Assembly: GCF_050624435.1 (NCBI RefSeq)
Contig: NC_134537.1
Span: forward strand, 18,162,584-18,226,583
From: Tenrec ecaudatus
Lineage: Eukaryota > Chordata > Mammalia > Afrosoricida > Tenrecidae
DNA length: 64,000 nucleotides
Reading direction: 5' to 3'
Of the stretch, positions 1 to 10,636 are shown piece by piece. The notes below the pieces were generated by a model, which did no database searches, was not told the origin of the DNA, and worked only from the letters and a program-made list of their open reading frames with translations. How positions within the stretch are numbered: position 1 is the first letter of the stretch; every line of letters starts with the position of its first letter. The position numbers were made by a program, and so were the translations under genes.

Positions 1-298
1 GGGTCCATCTTTTTTATTGACCCTTTCCTGGATTTGATGCCCGTCTCCATTCCTGATGATGTGTCTAAAGTAACCATCCTTGCATCTCAGGATTTATTTA
101 ATAAATGCTTTGTTTAATACATGGGCCTGTGCTAACATTCTTCGGTGCTAACTCTCCAAGAATTTGTCCATTCTCTGGCACTCTGTGCTGGAGTGGGCAT
201 TCTTCAATGGCACCACCTTGCCCATTCAAGTGGGTCAATTCTTGTCCAGTTTTTATCTTTCATTATTTAGAGTTTTCATGCATTTGAGGCAATTGAAA
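1..298. other. No recognised feature
   Basis: AT-rich sequence before the first retroposon. I see no repeat family, gene remnant or regulatory structure that I can support; the short open frame here has no recognisable domain. Confidence 0.5.
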
Positions 299-311
299 AT
301 ACCATGGCTTG

Positions 312-531
312 TGACAAAACAGTAATTTACAAAGTATCAAGGGTTTGTGAGGGAGGGGGAGCAAGGAGGGAGGGGGAAAAATGAGGAGCTGATGCCAGGG
401 GTTTAAGTGGAGAGCAAATGTTTTAAGAATGATGAGGGCAATGAATGTACAAACGTGCTTTACACAATTGATGTATGTGTGGATTGTGATAAGAGTTGTA
501 TGTGTCCCTAATAAAATGATTAAAAAAGAAA
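312..531 (+). mobile_element. Young retroposon 3' end (probable L1 3'-UTR), copy 1
   Basis: This is a 5'-truncated 3' end of the dominant young repeat. In sense order it has a G-rich purine tract (about 345-380), the block 'gagctgatgccaggggttta', 'ttgatgtatgtgtggattgtg', then 'aataaaatgatt' and an A-rich tail. The flanks carry a near-perfect duplication: gaaaataccatggcttg (about 295-311) and gaaaatgccatggcttg (about 532-548), with one mismatch. That indicates target-primed reverse transcription. No coding part is present. Assignment to L1 rests on the A-tail, long TSDs, 5' truncation and G-rich tract; the family name is not known to me. Confidence 0.85.
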
Positions 532-594
532 GAAAATGCCATGGCTTGGCTCGGAGAGCTTAAGTCATCAAAGTGACATTTCTTCTTTTTGTTT

Positions 595-880
595 TTTTTT
601 TAATGTGCCTATTGGCCATTGAAATATCTTCTTTGATGTAATGCCCTTCACTCATTTTTCATTTAGGTTGTTTTACCTTTTGTTGTTGTTTTTGTTAAGC
701 TGTTGAAATGTTTGATGCATTTTACGTATAAGACTTTTATCAGAAACATAGTTTATAAAAAATCTTACATTTTATAAGCTATTATCTTATGAGGCCTTTG
801 GATGAAGAGAAATATTTAATTTTTATTACATCCTATTTGTCTATTTTGTCTTTTGCTGCCTGTGCTTTAAGATGTTATAT
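595..880 (-). mobile_element. Ancient L1 3' region, antisense
   Basis: The stretch 'tattggccattgaaatatcttcttt' through 'gttgttgtttttgttaagctgttg' and 'taagacttttatcagaaacat' follows, with substitutions, the antisense of the classic mammalian L1M 3' region (gttggccattgtatatcttcttt ... ttgagttgtataagttctttata). It is divergent and gapped, so it is an old insertion. Identification is by recalled consensus; an RM search would settle the subfamily. Confidence 0.65.
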
Positions 881-899
881 CATTAAAAGAACAAAACAA

Positions 900-1115
900 A
901 AGCCGAGCCCACTGCCATGGAGTTGATTCTAATGCACAGAGTTGATTCTGTAGGACAGAGTGGAGCTGCCCCATTCCAGGGAGTTTTCCATGTCTGATTT
1001 TGGGGAAATAGGCTGCCATTCTCATTTCTTCCAAGACCCCTCTGGGTGGACTCCAGCTGCTGCCCTCATGGGCCTTGTGGTATGAATAAGCTCTTAAATC
1101 TCCAGGCATTTCGAC
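900..1115 (-). mobile_element. AfroSINE fragment, diverged
   Basis: It carries 'cccactgccatggagttgattct' and 'taggacagagtggagctgcccc', the antisense 3' half of AfroSINE. The tRNA-derived head end is degraded (ctctgggtggactccagctgctg, then ttaaatctccaggcatttcgacc). AfroSINEs are tRNA-derived, RNA polymerase III transcribed SINEs of Afrotheria, and sense is the minus strand here. Confidence 0.75.
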
Positions 1116-1139
1116 CAGCGACCTTGGAACCTTTGTTCA

Positions 1140-2270
1140 AGTGCCCAAAACACAATTGCTTGCCTCCCCTGACTTCCCCTTGTGCAGAACCTGAAGGAGA
1201 AGAAATGGGTTGCCTGGACTCTGCACTCAGCTCAGTTCCCAGAACTATCCTAGATAGGTGGTACCCTTGCCTAGCAAGACCCCCTACTACATGGTACAAG
1301 AAAGAATTGGATAGAGGAGGATCCTGAGGAAAGGGATGCTGCTGGGAGATGAGGAAGCAGGGGGCTTAACTTGAAGGAGGTCAGTGTGCTTTAGGAGGCA
1401 GATACACGCAAGAGAGGGTGAGAGTGTGTGAGTCTGCCCTCTGTGTGGTGAAGTTGATGGTCCTACTTGACTAATGAAGGGGACCACTGTCAACAGACCA
1501 CTCCTCTTACTCCCCCATAACCTTCTCAACATAGGAGCAGGCCACAGGAAATGATGCTGGCAGTTTCTCACTCCCCTGGGTGGAGAGGTCGTGCTCTGGG
1601 TCAAACTGCCACATAACTGCCAGCTGCTCTGAACTGGCTCTGTGTTTGATTTGTAGGCTTGTTTCATTTCAGGTACCTCTTTGTGGTCCGTGTGAAGGTC
1701 TCATGGAGACTGACATTCTGTTATCATGTCCTAATCTTGGTTGAGAAAGAACCGCATCTTCAAACAAATGCTTGACCTTCTCAAGCTTGCTGTGGGCAAG
1801 GACCAATGTACTTTTTCATATGTTTGCAATCTGTCACAGACTGATATTTTTATTTAAACAAAAGAAAAATGAAAAGAAAAACCAATTTTAACCCCCCCTT
1901 TTTTTCCTTATTTCACTCGACAAATAACAACATTATCCCATCAAACTTTCATGGATTTTTTTTAATGGAAAGGTGTTTATTTCAAATTAATAAAATTCTG
2001 ATCATGGAGAATAATAGCAAACATAGCTAATTCATGTCCCTAATAACAGAGATGACTTCCTCTATATAGAATGACATAAGATTGAAAAAGTATGCTATTT
2101 GAATATTCAATCTTATGCATGAGAAAAATCCCATTATTATAAAGACTTTTCAACAATTTGTTGAGTGTTTACAATAGTTTCCAAGGCAAAGCTACATTAT
2201 TTTTATCTTTCACTTGGAACCATTGTTAACAGAATGTGTAATAATTAAGATGGTCTTTAGAATGTAAGTT
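1140..2270. other. Unannotated non-coding stretch
   Basis: No repeat or gene was recognised. The left half is of moderate GC content and the right half (1850-2270) is AT-rich. Open frames here lack domain signatures and are read as chance. Confidence 0.4.
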
Positions 2271-2274
2271 CTTA

Positions 2275-2400
2275 AATTTTTTTTATTGGGATTAATACAT
2301 GTATCAAATCATGCCATAGTTCAATCACGTCCAGTAGACTTGTACATTTGCTACCACAATCAGTGTCCAAACATGTGTGGATTTTTACAAATGCATATTT
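2275..2400 (-). mobile_element. Retroposon 3' end, second subfamily
   Basis: It contains 'tttttattgggattaata' followed by 'agttcaatcacgtccagtag' and 'gctaccacaatcagtgtcc'. The same order of blocks recurs at about 7576-7729 and 62566 onward, which defines a second subfamily of the L1-like 3'-end repeat. Poly-T on the left puts sense on the minus strand. The copy is diverged. Confidence 0.65.
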
Positions 2401-3088
2401 TGCTTCGCTATGGGCATCTCTTTGCTAATGTGTCACTTCTTGGGCCTGGGTCGTCACTCTGAATAGCACTGGTGCAGAGATTGCAACTGTAGCTCCAAGG
2501 GCTACCTCTGCTCACATTTGTGGCCTGCATAGCTATTTAAAAAACCATTTTAAAAATTGGATTTAAAATCCAGAGATTTCACATAAAATTTTAGCTTTTC
2601 CAGAAAAGCAAAATGCTTGTGGCAACATAAACTCTGTCCACGATTGACTGGTGTTGCTCGGCAGCTGCCTCCTTATAAACAGCGCACCACTGCGTGGGTT
2701 GGTTGGTCAAGAGGGACCCCCCTCCCTCTTGTCTTACCCCTAGACAAGCTCATTGAAGCCACCACAGTGGCTGTGAAAGCCATTTGAATCTGTGTTTCTC
2801 TTCGCAGGGTGTTATCTTGAAGTGGACTTTTGGGGTATTTTCCTTTGAAAAGGCCAAAGAAAGTTTGTCCAGGGCCATGTGATTCTGAGACTGAAGGTTG
2901 TAGTGTTCATATAAAACATGTGTGTAAATCTGGGAGTCCCAAACCCACTCTCTATAGATGAGTAGATAAGCAAGCAGACAACAACAACAAAAAACAACCA
3001 ACTGTAACTCATGAGCCTATCTGGATTTATGGTAACCGCAGGTGACACTTCAAATCTAAATGGGTTAAAATCTTTGATGCCTGCTGAT
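2400..3088. other. Unannotated non-coding stretch
   Basis: No recognised repeat. The segment is AT-rich, with an 'aacaacaacaaaaaacaac' A-rich run near 2980-3000 that might be an old retroposon tail, but no body could be assigned. Confidence 0.35.
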
Positions 3089-3093
3089 GGTAC

Positions 3094-3596
3094 TGTAAGG
3101 TAGTCTCGAGAGGCGCCTGAGTTCAAATCCGTCGAATTAGAGCAAACAGGCTTTATTGGGGAGAAAAACCCAGCCTGGGCGAAGTCTCACAGTCCACAAT
3201 GTCTGGGCCGGGGGAGTTGCACCCCAGGCTTCAGGGGTGGTGCTTATATGGCCAGAGAACATGTGACTGGGCTGCTTTGAGTCCATATAAGGTAAAGTAG
3301 TCAGTGTTTGGGAGATACGGGTTATGTCTGGGTTTCTGGAATGTAAGGTGTCTTCCTGGTTTCGGGCCAAATGGGCCATGAACAAAATTGGCCGTGAGTA
3401 AAAGAAAGAAAAAAACTTGCAAAGCTGCTGACAGGTTACATAGCCAGCTCTGGACAGCTCCCCAAATGTGTGTGGGAGATTCAAGGCCACTTGCTGCTAC
3501 TGTGTTAGCCACCTCTGGTCTACTGCTCCGCACGGGTGGGGAAGATTCAAGGTCACTAGCTGCTAGAAGCCGGCCTGGCATTGATCTGGCCATACA
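3094..3596 (-). mobile_element. Solo LTR of an endogenous retrovirus
   Basis: This 503-bp unit begins TGTAAGG and ends CATACA on the + strand, so its ends are TG...CA on the coding (minus) strand. It is flanked by an exact 5-bp duplication, GGTAC (3089-3093 and 3597-3601). On the minus strand a TATA-like ATATAAG lies near 3241-3250 and AATAAA at 3157-3152, followed by a short U5-like end. That order (U3, TATA, polyadenylation signal, U5) is what an LTR should show. The single AATAAA close to the 3' end suggests a class-I-like (gamma-type) LTR, which is inference. No internal viral sequence is adjacent, so it is a solo LTR left by recombination between LTRs. Confidence 0.8.
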
Positions 3597-3676
3597 GGTA
3601 CTTTGATGAATAACTACTGATATGTTCATTTATGAAAAATTATTAGTTTTCTACATGTACAATTTTAAAAAAAATT

Positions 3677-4010
3677 CTCATTGTGAATCGAGTGAAGGTT
3701 TACAGAGCAAATCAATTTTCCATTCAATTTGTACCCATTTTGTTGCAGGTCTTTGAACACATGTAACATCTTTTATTGCACTTCCTCCCTGCATTTCCCA
3801 TTTCCATACCTGTTTTTCCCTATCCCTTCCTGACTTCTGAATTTTGTCCTTGGGCAAATGCTGCCCATGACTAGCTTTATTGTTACTAAGGCCGTCTCCA
3901 TGTATCTTCTAAAAACCAATATTGGTATATGAGAAGGCGTGGCAATACTGTTGTCTAGCAGAGGTCAGCTTCAGTCTTTCTTGGTGCTTGTATCTCCTAA
4001 AAACACTCTT
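3677..4010 (-). mobile_element. Older afrotherian L1 3'-UTR remnant
   Basis: The start 'gtgaaggtttacagagcaaat' followed by 'ttttccattcaa' and, further on, 'gggcaaatgctgcccat' resembles the antisense L1 3'-UTR common in elephant-type genomes (gaaagtttacagagcaaattagtttcccattcaa). A second piece of the same repeat is at 61325-61445. It is diverged and its end is uncertain. Confidence 0.5.
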
Positions 4011-4810
4011 GAAAATTTTCTTTAAAAATGACATTGACATTTGTGCCTCCTAAGTTGAAATTGTTGCAAACAATCTGATGCCCAGGTACAGCACACATCG
4101 ACTTTGTACATGGCTCATTCAAATGTATCCACTGGGACCCCTAGCCCATAGCTATTGCAAACGCTACATCATTCCTTTGAAAAATAAACGAATACATTTG
4201 TCATTCATGCTGGTAGACTTTACATAATTTATTCTCCTTGAATCTATATAACTATTCTTATGATATGTTTTGATAACAAATAAAAATGATAAAAATTCTG
4301 CATGATTACGTGGCTGTAAGTAAAAAAAAATGATTGCCAGTATAGACATCAATGAAGTGAGTAGGGTTTTTCTTCCAGTGAGTGTGAATCCGGGGATGAC
4401 TACAGCCACTACTAGAAGGAGACAGGTTTTCTGTTTCAGATTTTTACACTTCTGTGCATGCACACCACGTGCACACTCTGTTGTGGTATAAAGAGGCAGG
4501 CTGCAATAGAAGTAGTTTTTAATAGCAATATTTCCCTTAAATTCTTTGATCTCCTGAATCAGTTGCCAAAGTTCTCCTGGCTTGCCAAAATTCAACTGAG
4601 ATTAGCGCCTACTTCAATCTTTTGGAAAGCCAAGCATAGAAGACAACGGATTAGCAAGAAGTACTTATTCCAAGTCTATACTATCCTAGGGTCTACTCGA
4701 TTACATGTATTTATAAAACCTGTTCACTTCTTCCTTCCCTGGCCCTTGGAGATGTTCATGCTGTAAGCAAAGTCTGAGGTATGTACAAGGTATGGGTTTC
4801 TTTGGGCTAT
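4010..4810. other. Unannotated AT-rich stretch
   Basis: No gene or repeat recognised; several unrelated short open frames on both strands have no domain signatures. Confidence 0.35.
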
Positions 4811-4819
4811 ACTGTAAAG

Positions 4820-5543
4820 CAGGGGTGTCGAACTGGCAGCCCGTGGGCCACATATAGCCCCCGAGGTAATTTTTGTGGCTCGTGATGCTCTGAAATAAAA
4901 TGAAGATAGAAAAAATTGTTATGAAGCAAAAAGCGCTTAGGGGCAATCGAGGCAATACCATACATACGATTCCCTCGTTAACCCTTTAACTACTGAAGGC
5001 GAGTATACATGTGGCCCAGTGCCTCTCCTGGGGGCCTATGGACGTGTATAAACGTACTGACTCAGTTCCAGAATGTTTGGAAGTGATGTGTCTGCCACTC
5101 TCAGTGTCACGTCATGTAAACACACCCCAATAGCAAAAAGGTTAAAGAGAGCACTCTGGGTGGTGCTGTTATGAATCCTACCTGGCGGCAGCGCTAGTTA
5201 ACATTTTTAGAGGGAAGCCATTACGATTGTGCGTCACGTTTATCAGCTGTCTAACATTTTGTTACTTTGTTATATTTTCTGGTCACAGTATAAGAGGTAT
5301 GTGAAAACTGGTAGGAGGAAAGCGCTGGCAAGTTTTGGGTAAAAAAGAATTTTAGTTTTATAAATACATAAAATAAATGTTTTAATAAAAGCGATTATAT
5401 ACTGTTTGAATGATCCTATCCATATTCCCAAATCCTCACTTCAAAAGATAAATTCAAACAAAATTTGTAAATGTGATGTGGCCCACGTGAATCTTGCCTG
5501 TTGTACCAAATGGCCTGTGTTCTAATTGCGTTTGACACCCTGG
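4820..5543. mobile_element. hAT-superfamily DNA transposon, non-autonomous
   Basis: The left end is CAGGGGTGTCGAACTG and the right end ...GCGTTTGACACCCTG(G), an imperfect terminal inverted repeat with the CAGGGGTGTC motif of many vertebrate hAT elements. The flanks are an 8-bp duplication with one mismatch, CTGTAAAG (4812-4819) and CTGTACAG (5544-5551), with the central TA typical of the Buster-type hATs. Subterminal 'gcccgtgggccacatatagcccc' and 'gatgtggcccacgtgaa' are also inversely related. No transposase is recognisable. It carries a nested piggyBac-like MITE at 4982-5141. The family is not named here. Confidence 0.75.
4982..5141. mobile_element. piggyBac-like MITE nested in the hAT element
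   Basis: This 160-bp unit is bounded on both sides by TTAA (4978-4981 and 5142-5145), the target duplicated by piggyBac. The ends are CCCTTTAACTACTG and, in reverse complement, CCTTTTTGCTATTG, matching at about 10 of 14 positions. There is no coding capacity. It sits inside the CAGGGGTGTC hAT, so it is the younger of the two. TTAA sites are common by chance, so the claim rests on TTAA plus the CCYTTT ends together. Confidence 0.6.
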
Positions 5544-5939
5544 CTGTACAGAAAGTGATTACTTTCACATTGAGCACTGTCTCAGATAGGACAGTTCTCA
5601 TAGGAGTGGAAGACATTGATTCTCAAAAATATCATTTTGGGGGGTACTTTTCAGAAAATCTTTGTGTGTGTAGTTTGACGATGGTTGGTTGCCCTAGTTG
5701 GGGTTGGGGGTCGGGGGAGGAGGCGCAGGCTTGTGGTTTTGCAGTAAAAGGGAATTAAGTACCTGGAAGAAAGGTTAGTGCTCAGAACTTCTTCATTATT
5801 TTTGAACTTGTAACTCTAGCTAGGACTTATGGCTCATTCTGTGGACATTCCTTGCCAGATCATCAAAAAATTATCAAGGGGATTGCAGGGGCAGTGAATT
5901 ATTTAATGTGGCTCTCCTAGCCAAAGTCTCTTAACTCCC

Positions 5940-6640
5940 AACAAACAACCTTTTCTAGAATGGGTCTGGTTCGGGGAAGATTCTGACAAGATTCACTTGT
6001 TAGTGAGTGAACAGGATTCCCTGAAATGCCATCCTGCTAGCTGAGCCCTCTGAGAAGCAGGAGGAGGAATCTCTACCAGCAATAGGCAGGAGTGGAGCAT
6101 GTCTTCTGGACCTGGGATCCCTGTGCAATGCATCCCCTGGATCCCGAAGACACCTATACCATCAGACAGAGCAGCAGAACCAAGAGCCAGAGTGTGGAAC
6201 AGAGTGAACAGAGTGATGGGGCTTCTCAAACCCTGGAGCCAGGAAAGCAGAGGGCTTTTGTGCTGGAGGCTGCCAGGTGGAATGCGTGCCTCTGGGCACT
6301 TGATTGGGGAAGTTGGGCTTGTTGATCTACAGAAGTGAAGCTGAGTGGCGGGCCTGAGGCCGGGGCTTACTGGAGTGGGATACCCTAGGGAGCACCTTGA
6401 GGGAGTTGGAGTTGCTGATCCAAGGAGCTTGAGCTGAAAGCCTTCAGGTTGTGGTTTCCAATGGGTGCACTCATTAGCAGATCTAAAAGAACGTAGTTAC
6501 AGCTCCTGATAAGCAACTCAAGCCTGAGCATTTCTCCCAGGCATTTCACCCCCTTAACTTCCTTAATAAACCCTTTTATTAACCCTATCATGAAATGCGT
6601 TCTGTGAGTTCTGTGTAGCCATTGCAATGGATAGCAGAGC
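5940..6640 (+). mobile_element. Candidate LTR, unclassified
   Basis: Moderately GC-rich unique sequence ends with 'cttaataaacccttttattaa' (AATAAA near 6563) and then 'gtgagttctgtgtagccatt', an arrangement like the 3' part of a mammalian LTR (polyadenylation signal followed by a short U5). I did not find clear TG...CA ends or a TSD. The open frames here (about 5993-6338) have no recognisable product. Confidence 0.35.
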
Positions 6641-6744
6641 TCAGAGAAGTACAGTAGAACTCATTCAGATAACACAGGGATCATTGCAGGAGGATTTGGT
6701 GCCTTGTGAAGGTTGTGAACGGTTCCTAACCCCACTGGAACGGA

Positions 6745-7250
6745 ATCAAACCCAAAGCCATGGTGTTGGGTGGAGTCTGACCTATAGTAAGTAAACCGAT
6801 ATGATAGAGTCGCATTGTTCCATGGGGTGTCTGAGGCTATAAATCTTTTTTTTTATTTCTCACCAAATTTTATTGTTGTTGTTTTATTAGTATTTTACAA
6901 TCTAATATGTATTACATTTAATCAATTTACAACTATATTGTCACATACTATTTTTTAAAACAATTTATTAGGGGTTCATACAACTCTTATCACAGTCCAT
7001 ACATATACATACATCAATTGTGTAAAGCACATCTGTACATTCTTTGCCCTAATCATTTTCTTTTTTTTCCTCCTCTTTTCTTTTTTTACATTTTATTAGG
7101 GACTAATACAACTCTTATCACAATCCATACATATACATACATCAACTATAAATCTTTATAGACATAGACCACTACATCTTTTTTGTAAAATGAATCACAT
7201 GTGTGAACCTCTGATCTGTCCATTAGCAGCCCAATGCTTAACCCATTTGC
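6745..7250 (-). mobile_element. AfroSINE split by a retroposon
   Basis: The left part (to 6848) has 'aaacccaaagccatggtgttgg' and 'gagtcgcattgttcc'; the right part (from 7146) continues 'aaatctttatagacatag' to 'ttagcagcccaatgcttaaccc', the antisense tRNA-related head. The interruption is the 6849-7145 retroposon, placed in the AfroSINE block 'ctgtaaatcttta'. Once the insert is removed, the two halves join in register. Confidence 0.75.
6849..7145 (-). mobile_element. Young retroposon 3' ends, tandem pair nested in AfroSINE
   Basis: The body holds two successive copies of the family 3' end: 'tttattaggggttcatacaactc' (about 6962-7070) and 'ttttattagggactaatacaac' (about 7090-7145). Poly-T to the left of each puts sense on the minus strand. 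The whole is flanked by an exact 12-bp duplication ctataaatcttt (6837-6848 and 7146-7157). The left 100 bp (6849-6950) is AT-rich and unassigned. The pair may be two insertions, or one transcript copied with a jump. Confidence 0.75.
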
Positions 7251-7259
7251 TAGTGCTGT

Positions 7260-7560
7260 CGTAACTTGGTCCAGGATGTCCTTAGCATGTTTCTTCATGT
7301 TTCACTGGGGTTCTAGGGTGACTAATTTGTGCATGGTTGTGATCTTCGCTACCTGAGCCCACCCTGGACTGATTTAAAGAATAAATCCCATTCCTTCCTA
7401 GGTATGGTCAGCTTCACAAACCTTCTATTGTGGCGGTTAAGAAGATGGTGTAAAACTACAAGCAACACCAAGAATTTCTAGGTGAAATATACTTACTCCT
7501 CACTTATCAACGATCTCATTATCTGACACATTATACACACAACAGTAGTAAATCTACCCA
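7260..7560. other. Unannotated non-coding stretch
   Basis: No recognised repeat or gene in this 300-bp interval between the split AfroSINE and the next retroposon. Confidence 0.4.
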
Positions 7561-7575
7561 ACTATTTTCTGCATT

Positions 7576-7729
7576 TAAAAATATATCATTTTATTGGGAG
7601 CTCTTACAGATATCATAACATTCATAGTTCACTCACATCAAGCAGGATTGTACAATTGCTACCACAATCAGTTTCAGAACATTTTCTTTCTTCTTGAACT
7701 CCTTGATATCAGCTCCCTTTATCCCCTGT
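7576..7729 (-). mobile_element. Retroposon 3' end, second subfamily, exact TSD
   Basis: It begins 'ttaaaaatatatcattttattggg', followed by 'agttcactcacatcaagcag', 'gctaccacaatcagtttcag' and 'gaactccttgatatcagctccc'. It is flanked by a 14-bp duplication ctattttctgcatt (7562-7575 and 7730-7743) without mismatch. The exact TSD argues that this second subfamily was also active fairly recently. Confidence 0.8.
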
Positions 7730-7743
7730 CTATTTTCTGCATT

Positions 7744-8186
7744 GTGAATGAGTCAACAGACATGTGGCAATGGCCGTGGAGTGTCTCCCACCTCCAGGAG
7801 GAAGCAAACCGGGCTATGATGCCCTGTGCCCTCGAATGGGGACATCATCCGACTACTCTATGGGGTACTGTATGGGGTAGGTCTTCTCTGTGGCCATAGC
7901 CGCTGGGCTAACATGTAGGTGTCACTCAGCCAGCCAGCCAGGGGGGTGGGGATAGGGTCCCCAGCTCCTATATAGCCCCACATTGCTGTGGAGTGGGAAG
8001 AGAGGACAAAGAGAGGCTTTAGAGAGGGGGTCCAGGAAAAATGTGTGAGTTTAATGACATCCAAGGGAACCTGAGGCGCTGCCTTGCTGAGGCTGAGTAT
8101 GGGGCCAGTTGGGTGACTTGTACCCACCAGCCTTCAATCTGCTATATGGGAAAGTTCAAGTCTTTTTTATGGGGGGAATGGGGGTG
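7744..8186. other. Unannotated non-coding stretch
   Basis: GC-rich relative to its surroundings (for example 'cagccagccagccaggggggtgggg' near 7930), but no repeat family or gene was recognised. Confidence 0.35.
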
Positions 8187-8667
8187 TGTGTCAGTTACAT
8201 AATCTCTTGTCAACTTGAGTAAGGGTGGAGTCTGGCATGTCAATCAGGTTGCAGCCTGAGGTTGATGACCTCATTTAGAGGCACGAAGGAGATCAATAGC
8301 TCACTGGAGGCCAGACACAGACCTTTGTCCTCCTGCTGACAAGACTCATGGAGTCAAGTTGATGGAGCCAGAGCCCTGGAGCTGGGGGAGCCATGTGGAG
8401 ACTCCTGTAGTGCCGAGATGCTTCCACTGTCACTGGATCCACAAGATGTTCCACCCACTGGCCCCTGATCTTCCTGAGTTCGATATCATTGCCTGTGTTA
8501 TGTGAGTCTGAAGAGGAATTTATAGACTGGGGCTAATATCATACTGATGGAATTGATCTGGATTGGGCTGGTGTGTTTTCTTAATATACAATTACTCTTT
8601 GATATAAAGCTCTCTCTTACACACATAGGAATGTTTCTTTGGATTTGCTTCTCTGGTCGACCAGGAC
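8185..8667 (-). mobile_element. Unnamed ~480-bp dispersed repeat, copy A
   Basis: This is the reverse complement of copies B (34604-35033) and C (54226-54705). Shared blocks read on the minus strand are 'tgtgttagtc', 'gagaagcaaatcca', 'taagagagagctttatatcaaa', 'acatgccagactccacccttac' and 'gattatgtaact'. The ends read TGTGTTAG...ACACA, and CCCCC flanks both sides, so a solo LTR with a 5-bp TSD is possible; this is weak because the flank is a homopolymer. No coding capacity. The long open frame on the minus strand across 8498-9145 spans this repeat and its neighbour and is not a gene. Confidence 0.7.
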
Positions 8668-8807
8668 TAACACAGGGGGCAGAAAGAATGAGTTCAGTGA
8701 TGCACATGTTCATTTTTGAGGAGTTTCTGGGGCTGTCAAATGATGTATTCATTGGCTCTGTGGATCCGGAACTTAGAAGGAGGACCCGACTGTGGGTGCT
8801 GTTGAGT

Positions 8808-9048
8808 GGGGGCTGATTCATGGTGACCCCACGGAAACAATGCGATGTTGTCTGGTCCTGTGTCATCTTCATCATTGTACAGAGGGTTGTCATTGACAAC
8901 ATTTTTGGAAGTAGGTCAGCAGGCTTTCTTTCCTGGTCTTTGTCTGGAAGCTCCCGAACCAAACCAATCCACCATGAGCGACCCTGCTGGCATGTGACAT
9001 ACTGGCGGTACGGCTTCCAACCGTATAACAACACGCAAGCCACCAGTT
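8808..9048 (-). mobile_element. AfroSINE-like/BovB 5'-end composite
   Basis: The left part ('ggctgattcatggtgaccccac', 'ttttggaagtaggtcagcagg') matches the older AfroSINE type in antisense. The right part ('accatgagcgaccctgctggca', 'cggtacggcttccaaccgta', 'aacaacacgcaagccaccag') matches the antisense 5' end of the afrotherian BovB/RTE element. The same block recurs at about 36145-36215. Whether this is one element or two abutting ones cannot be decided by eye. Confidence 0.65.
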
Positions 9049-10630
9049 TCTTTCCCATGGAGATGGAGATGGACTCTTTTGCAACGGGAGAACTTACTGG
9101 GAAATCATGTACAAGAAGCAAAGCAAACTGGATCGTAAAACCCACAGATCAGGTTAAACTGCTCCTGAAAAGGATGAGCCAGCAAAACAGTAGAAGAAAA
9201 AGAGTGAAAACTGGAACAAAGGTTTATTTATTCGACAGGGAAGTTCAGGTTAGTTAGAGATTTCCACAGTAGTAAAAGCCTCTGTTTGGGGAGACAAGTA
9301 GGGGTGTGTGAGAGACTGCAGGGGTGAGAAGGGCGTAGGTGGCGAGTGGGAGGAGGCAACGATGATTGAGCATAACTTCTTACAGAGGATGCTTGAGATG
9401 TGTAGGAGGGACTTTTTTTTAAACAAAGGGGACGACTTCAGCATGTGTAACTGCTGGCGCTGGCAAGAAGCCAGCGGAGAGGGCGAGGTGGAAGAGGTGA
9501 AGCAATTGGGACAAATAAGAGATTGAGGTGGCAGGGAATGTCAGAAAGGGTGCGGTGTGGAGGGCAGTAAAATTTCTGATGCATTGAAGGTCTGGCCCCC
9601 TTCCTTTTACATATGGCCAAATAATGGGGCTCAGCGCCACATCTGTCTGTCACTGCCTTTACCGTTTGGCTGTCTGTCTGATTTACTTGCTAGCTCGGGA
9701 TTGTTGCAGGTCATGACACATAGGTAGTTCCACACTTCCACTTCTTGCTCTCGGTGATTATTCGGCATTCGGATTGGATAAAATCTTAGTACTTCCTTAT
9801 GCAATCAAAAAGTTGGATTTTTTGGAAAACAAAAGGATAGAGCAATAGACTTTATGAGAGAGAGAGAAGAGAGAAGGGGGACAGAGAGGGAAGAAAGAGG
9901 GAGAGAGAAAGGGAGAGGGAGGGATAAAAAGAAAGGATGGAGAGAGAGAGGGAGGGAGAGATGAGAATTGAGAGGAGAGAGAGAAACCCGGAGCACAAAG
10001 GGGAGCAGTTGTGACCAAGTTTCAGGCCTGGCCCTTCCTCTCTCCAGATGCCTCGCAGCCAAATCAATCAATCAGGGAACAGCCCCGGTGCATCATTAAC
10101 TGGCTTTCTCGTTCAGCTGAGTTGGTTTGGCTGCATCCAAACATGATTTTAAATTTCTTATTTCCACCGAGAAATTCAAAGACTGACAGTTTATGGATTC
10201 AGCCTCCCCAAATTACGTACACACAGTCCCCAATAGTCTGTAGAGATGTTACACACACGGGCTCACAAGAGATGTTCCTTGCGAAATAGAGCCCAATTCT
10301 TTAGCCTGGTGTTGGCTTTGTTTTTTGCCAAATGGCTTTAGCAACGCCGGCCCATTGTGTTAGGCGCCTCCTCCCACAGATTGTGGGCTGGGAGTGAATC
10401 TGCCACAGTAGGAATGTAGGTAATGATAAAAACTCTACCACCAATCCAAGGACAGTCCAGGGCTCTAATTGAATCAATTCATCAGCCTCTCCCATCAGCA
10501 CACGCTCCTGAAGACTGCGTACCAGAATAGAAATGGGTATTCAGCAGTAGACAAGCTATGATTTCGTTTGTTAAAGAAAGTTCATGGTTTTCAAACTTGT
10601 GGACCAGAATTCCACCCATAAACCAGCTTA
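9049..10630. other. Non-coding stretch with purine-rich core
   Basis: No gene recognised. 'aaaggtttatttattcgac' near 9222 and the GC-richer sequence to 9650 might be part of an old LTR in antisense, but no ends are visible. The 9855-9990 purine tract is listed separately. Open frames here are low-complexity products. Confidence 0.35.
9855..9990 (+). repeat. (GA)n/(GGGA)n purine-rich tract
   Basis: About 135 bases of almost pure purine (gagagagagaagagagaagggg ... gggagagggaggga). Overlapping antisense open frames translate to Ser/Leu/Pro repeats and are artefacts of this composition. Such tracts can adopt triplex (H-DNA) structure. Confidence 0.9.
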
Positions 10631-10636
10631 CAGAAA

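Noticed and set aside
8498-9145. 215-codon open frame on the minus strand, the longest in the window
   Set aside because: It runs across the unnamed 480-bp repeat and the AfroSINE/BovB composite and shows no domain; a chance frame through repeats.
9797-10071. Several overlapping minus-strand frames rich in Ser, Leu and Pro
   Set aside because: They translate the GA-rich low-complexity tract in each frame; composition artefact.
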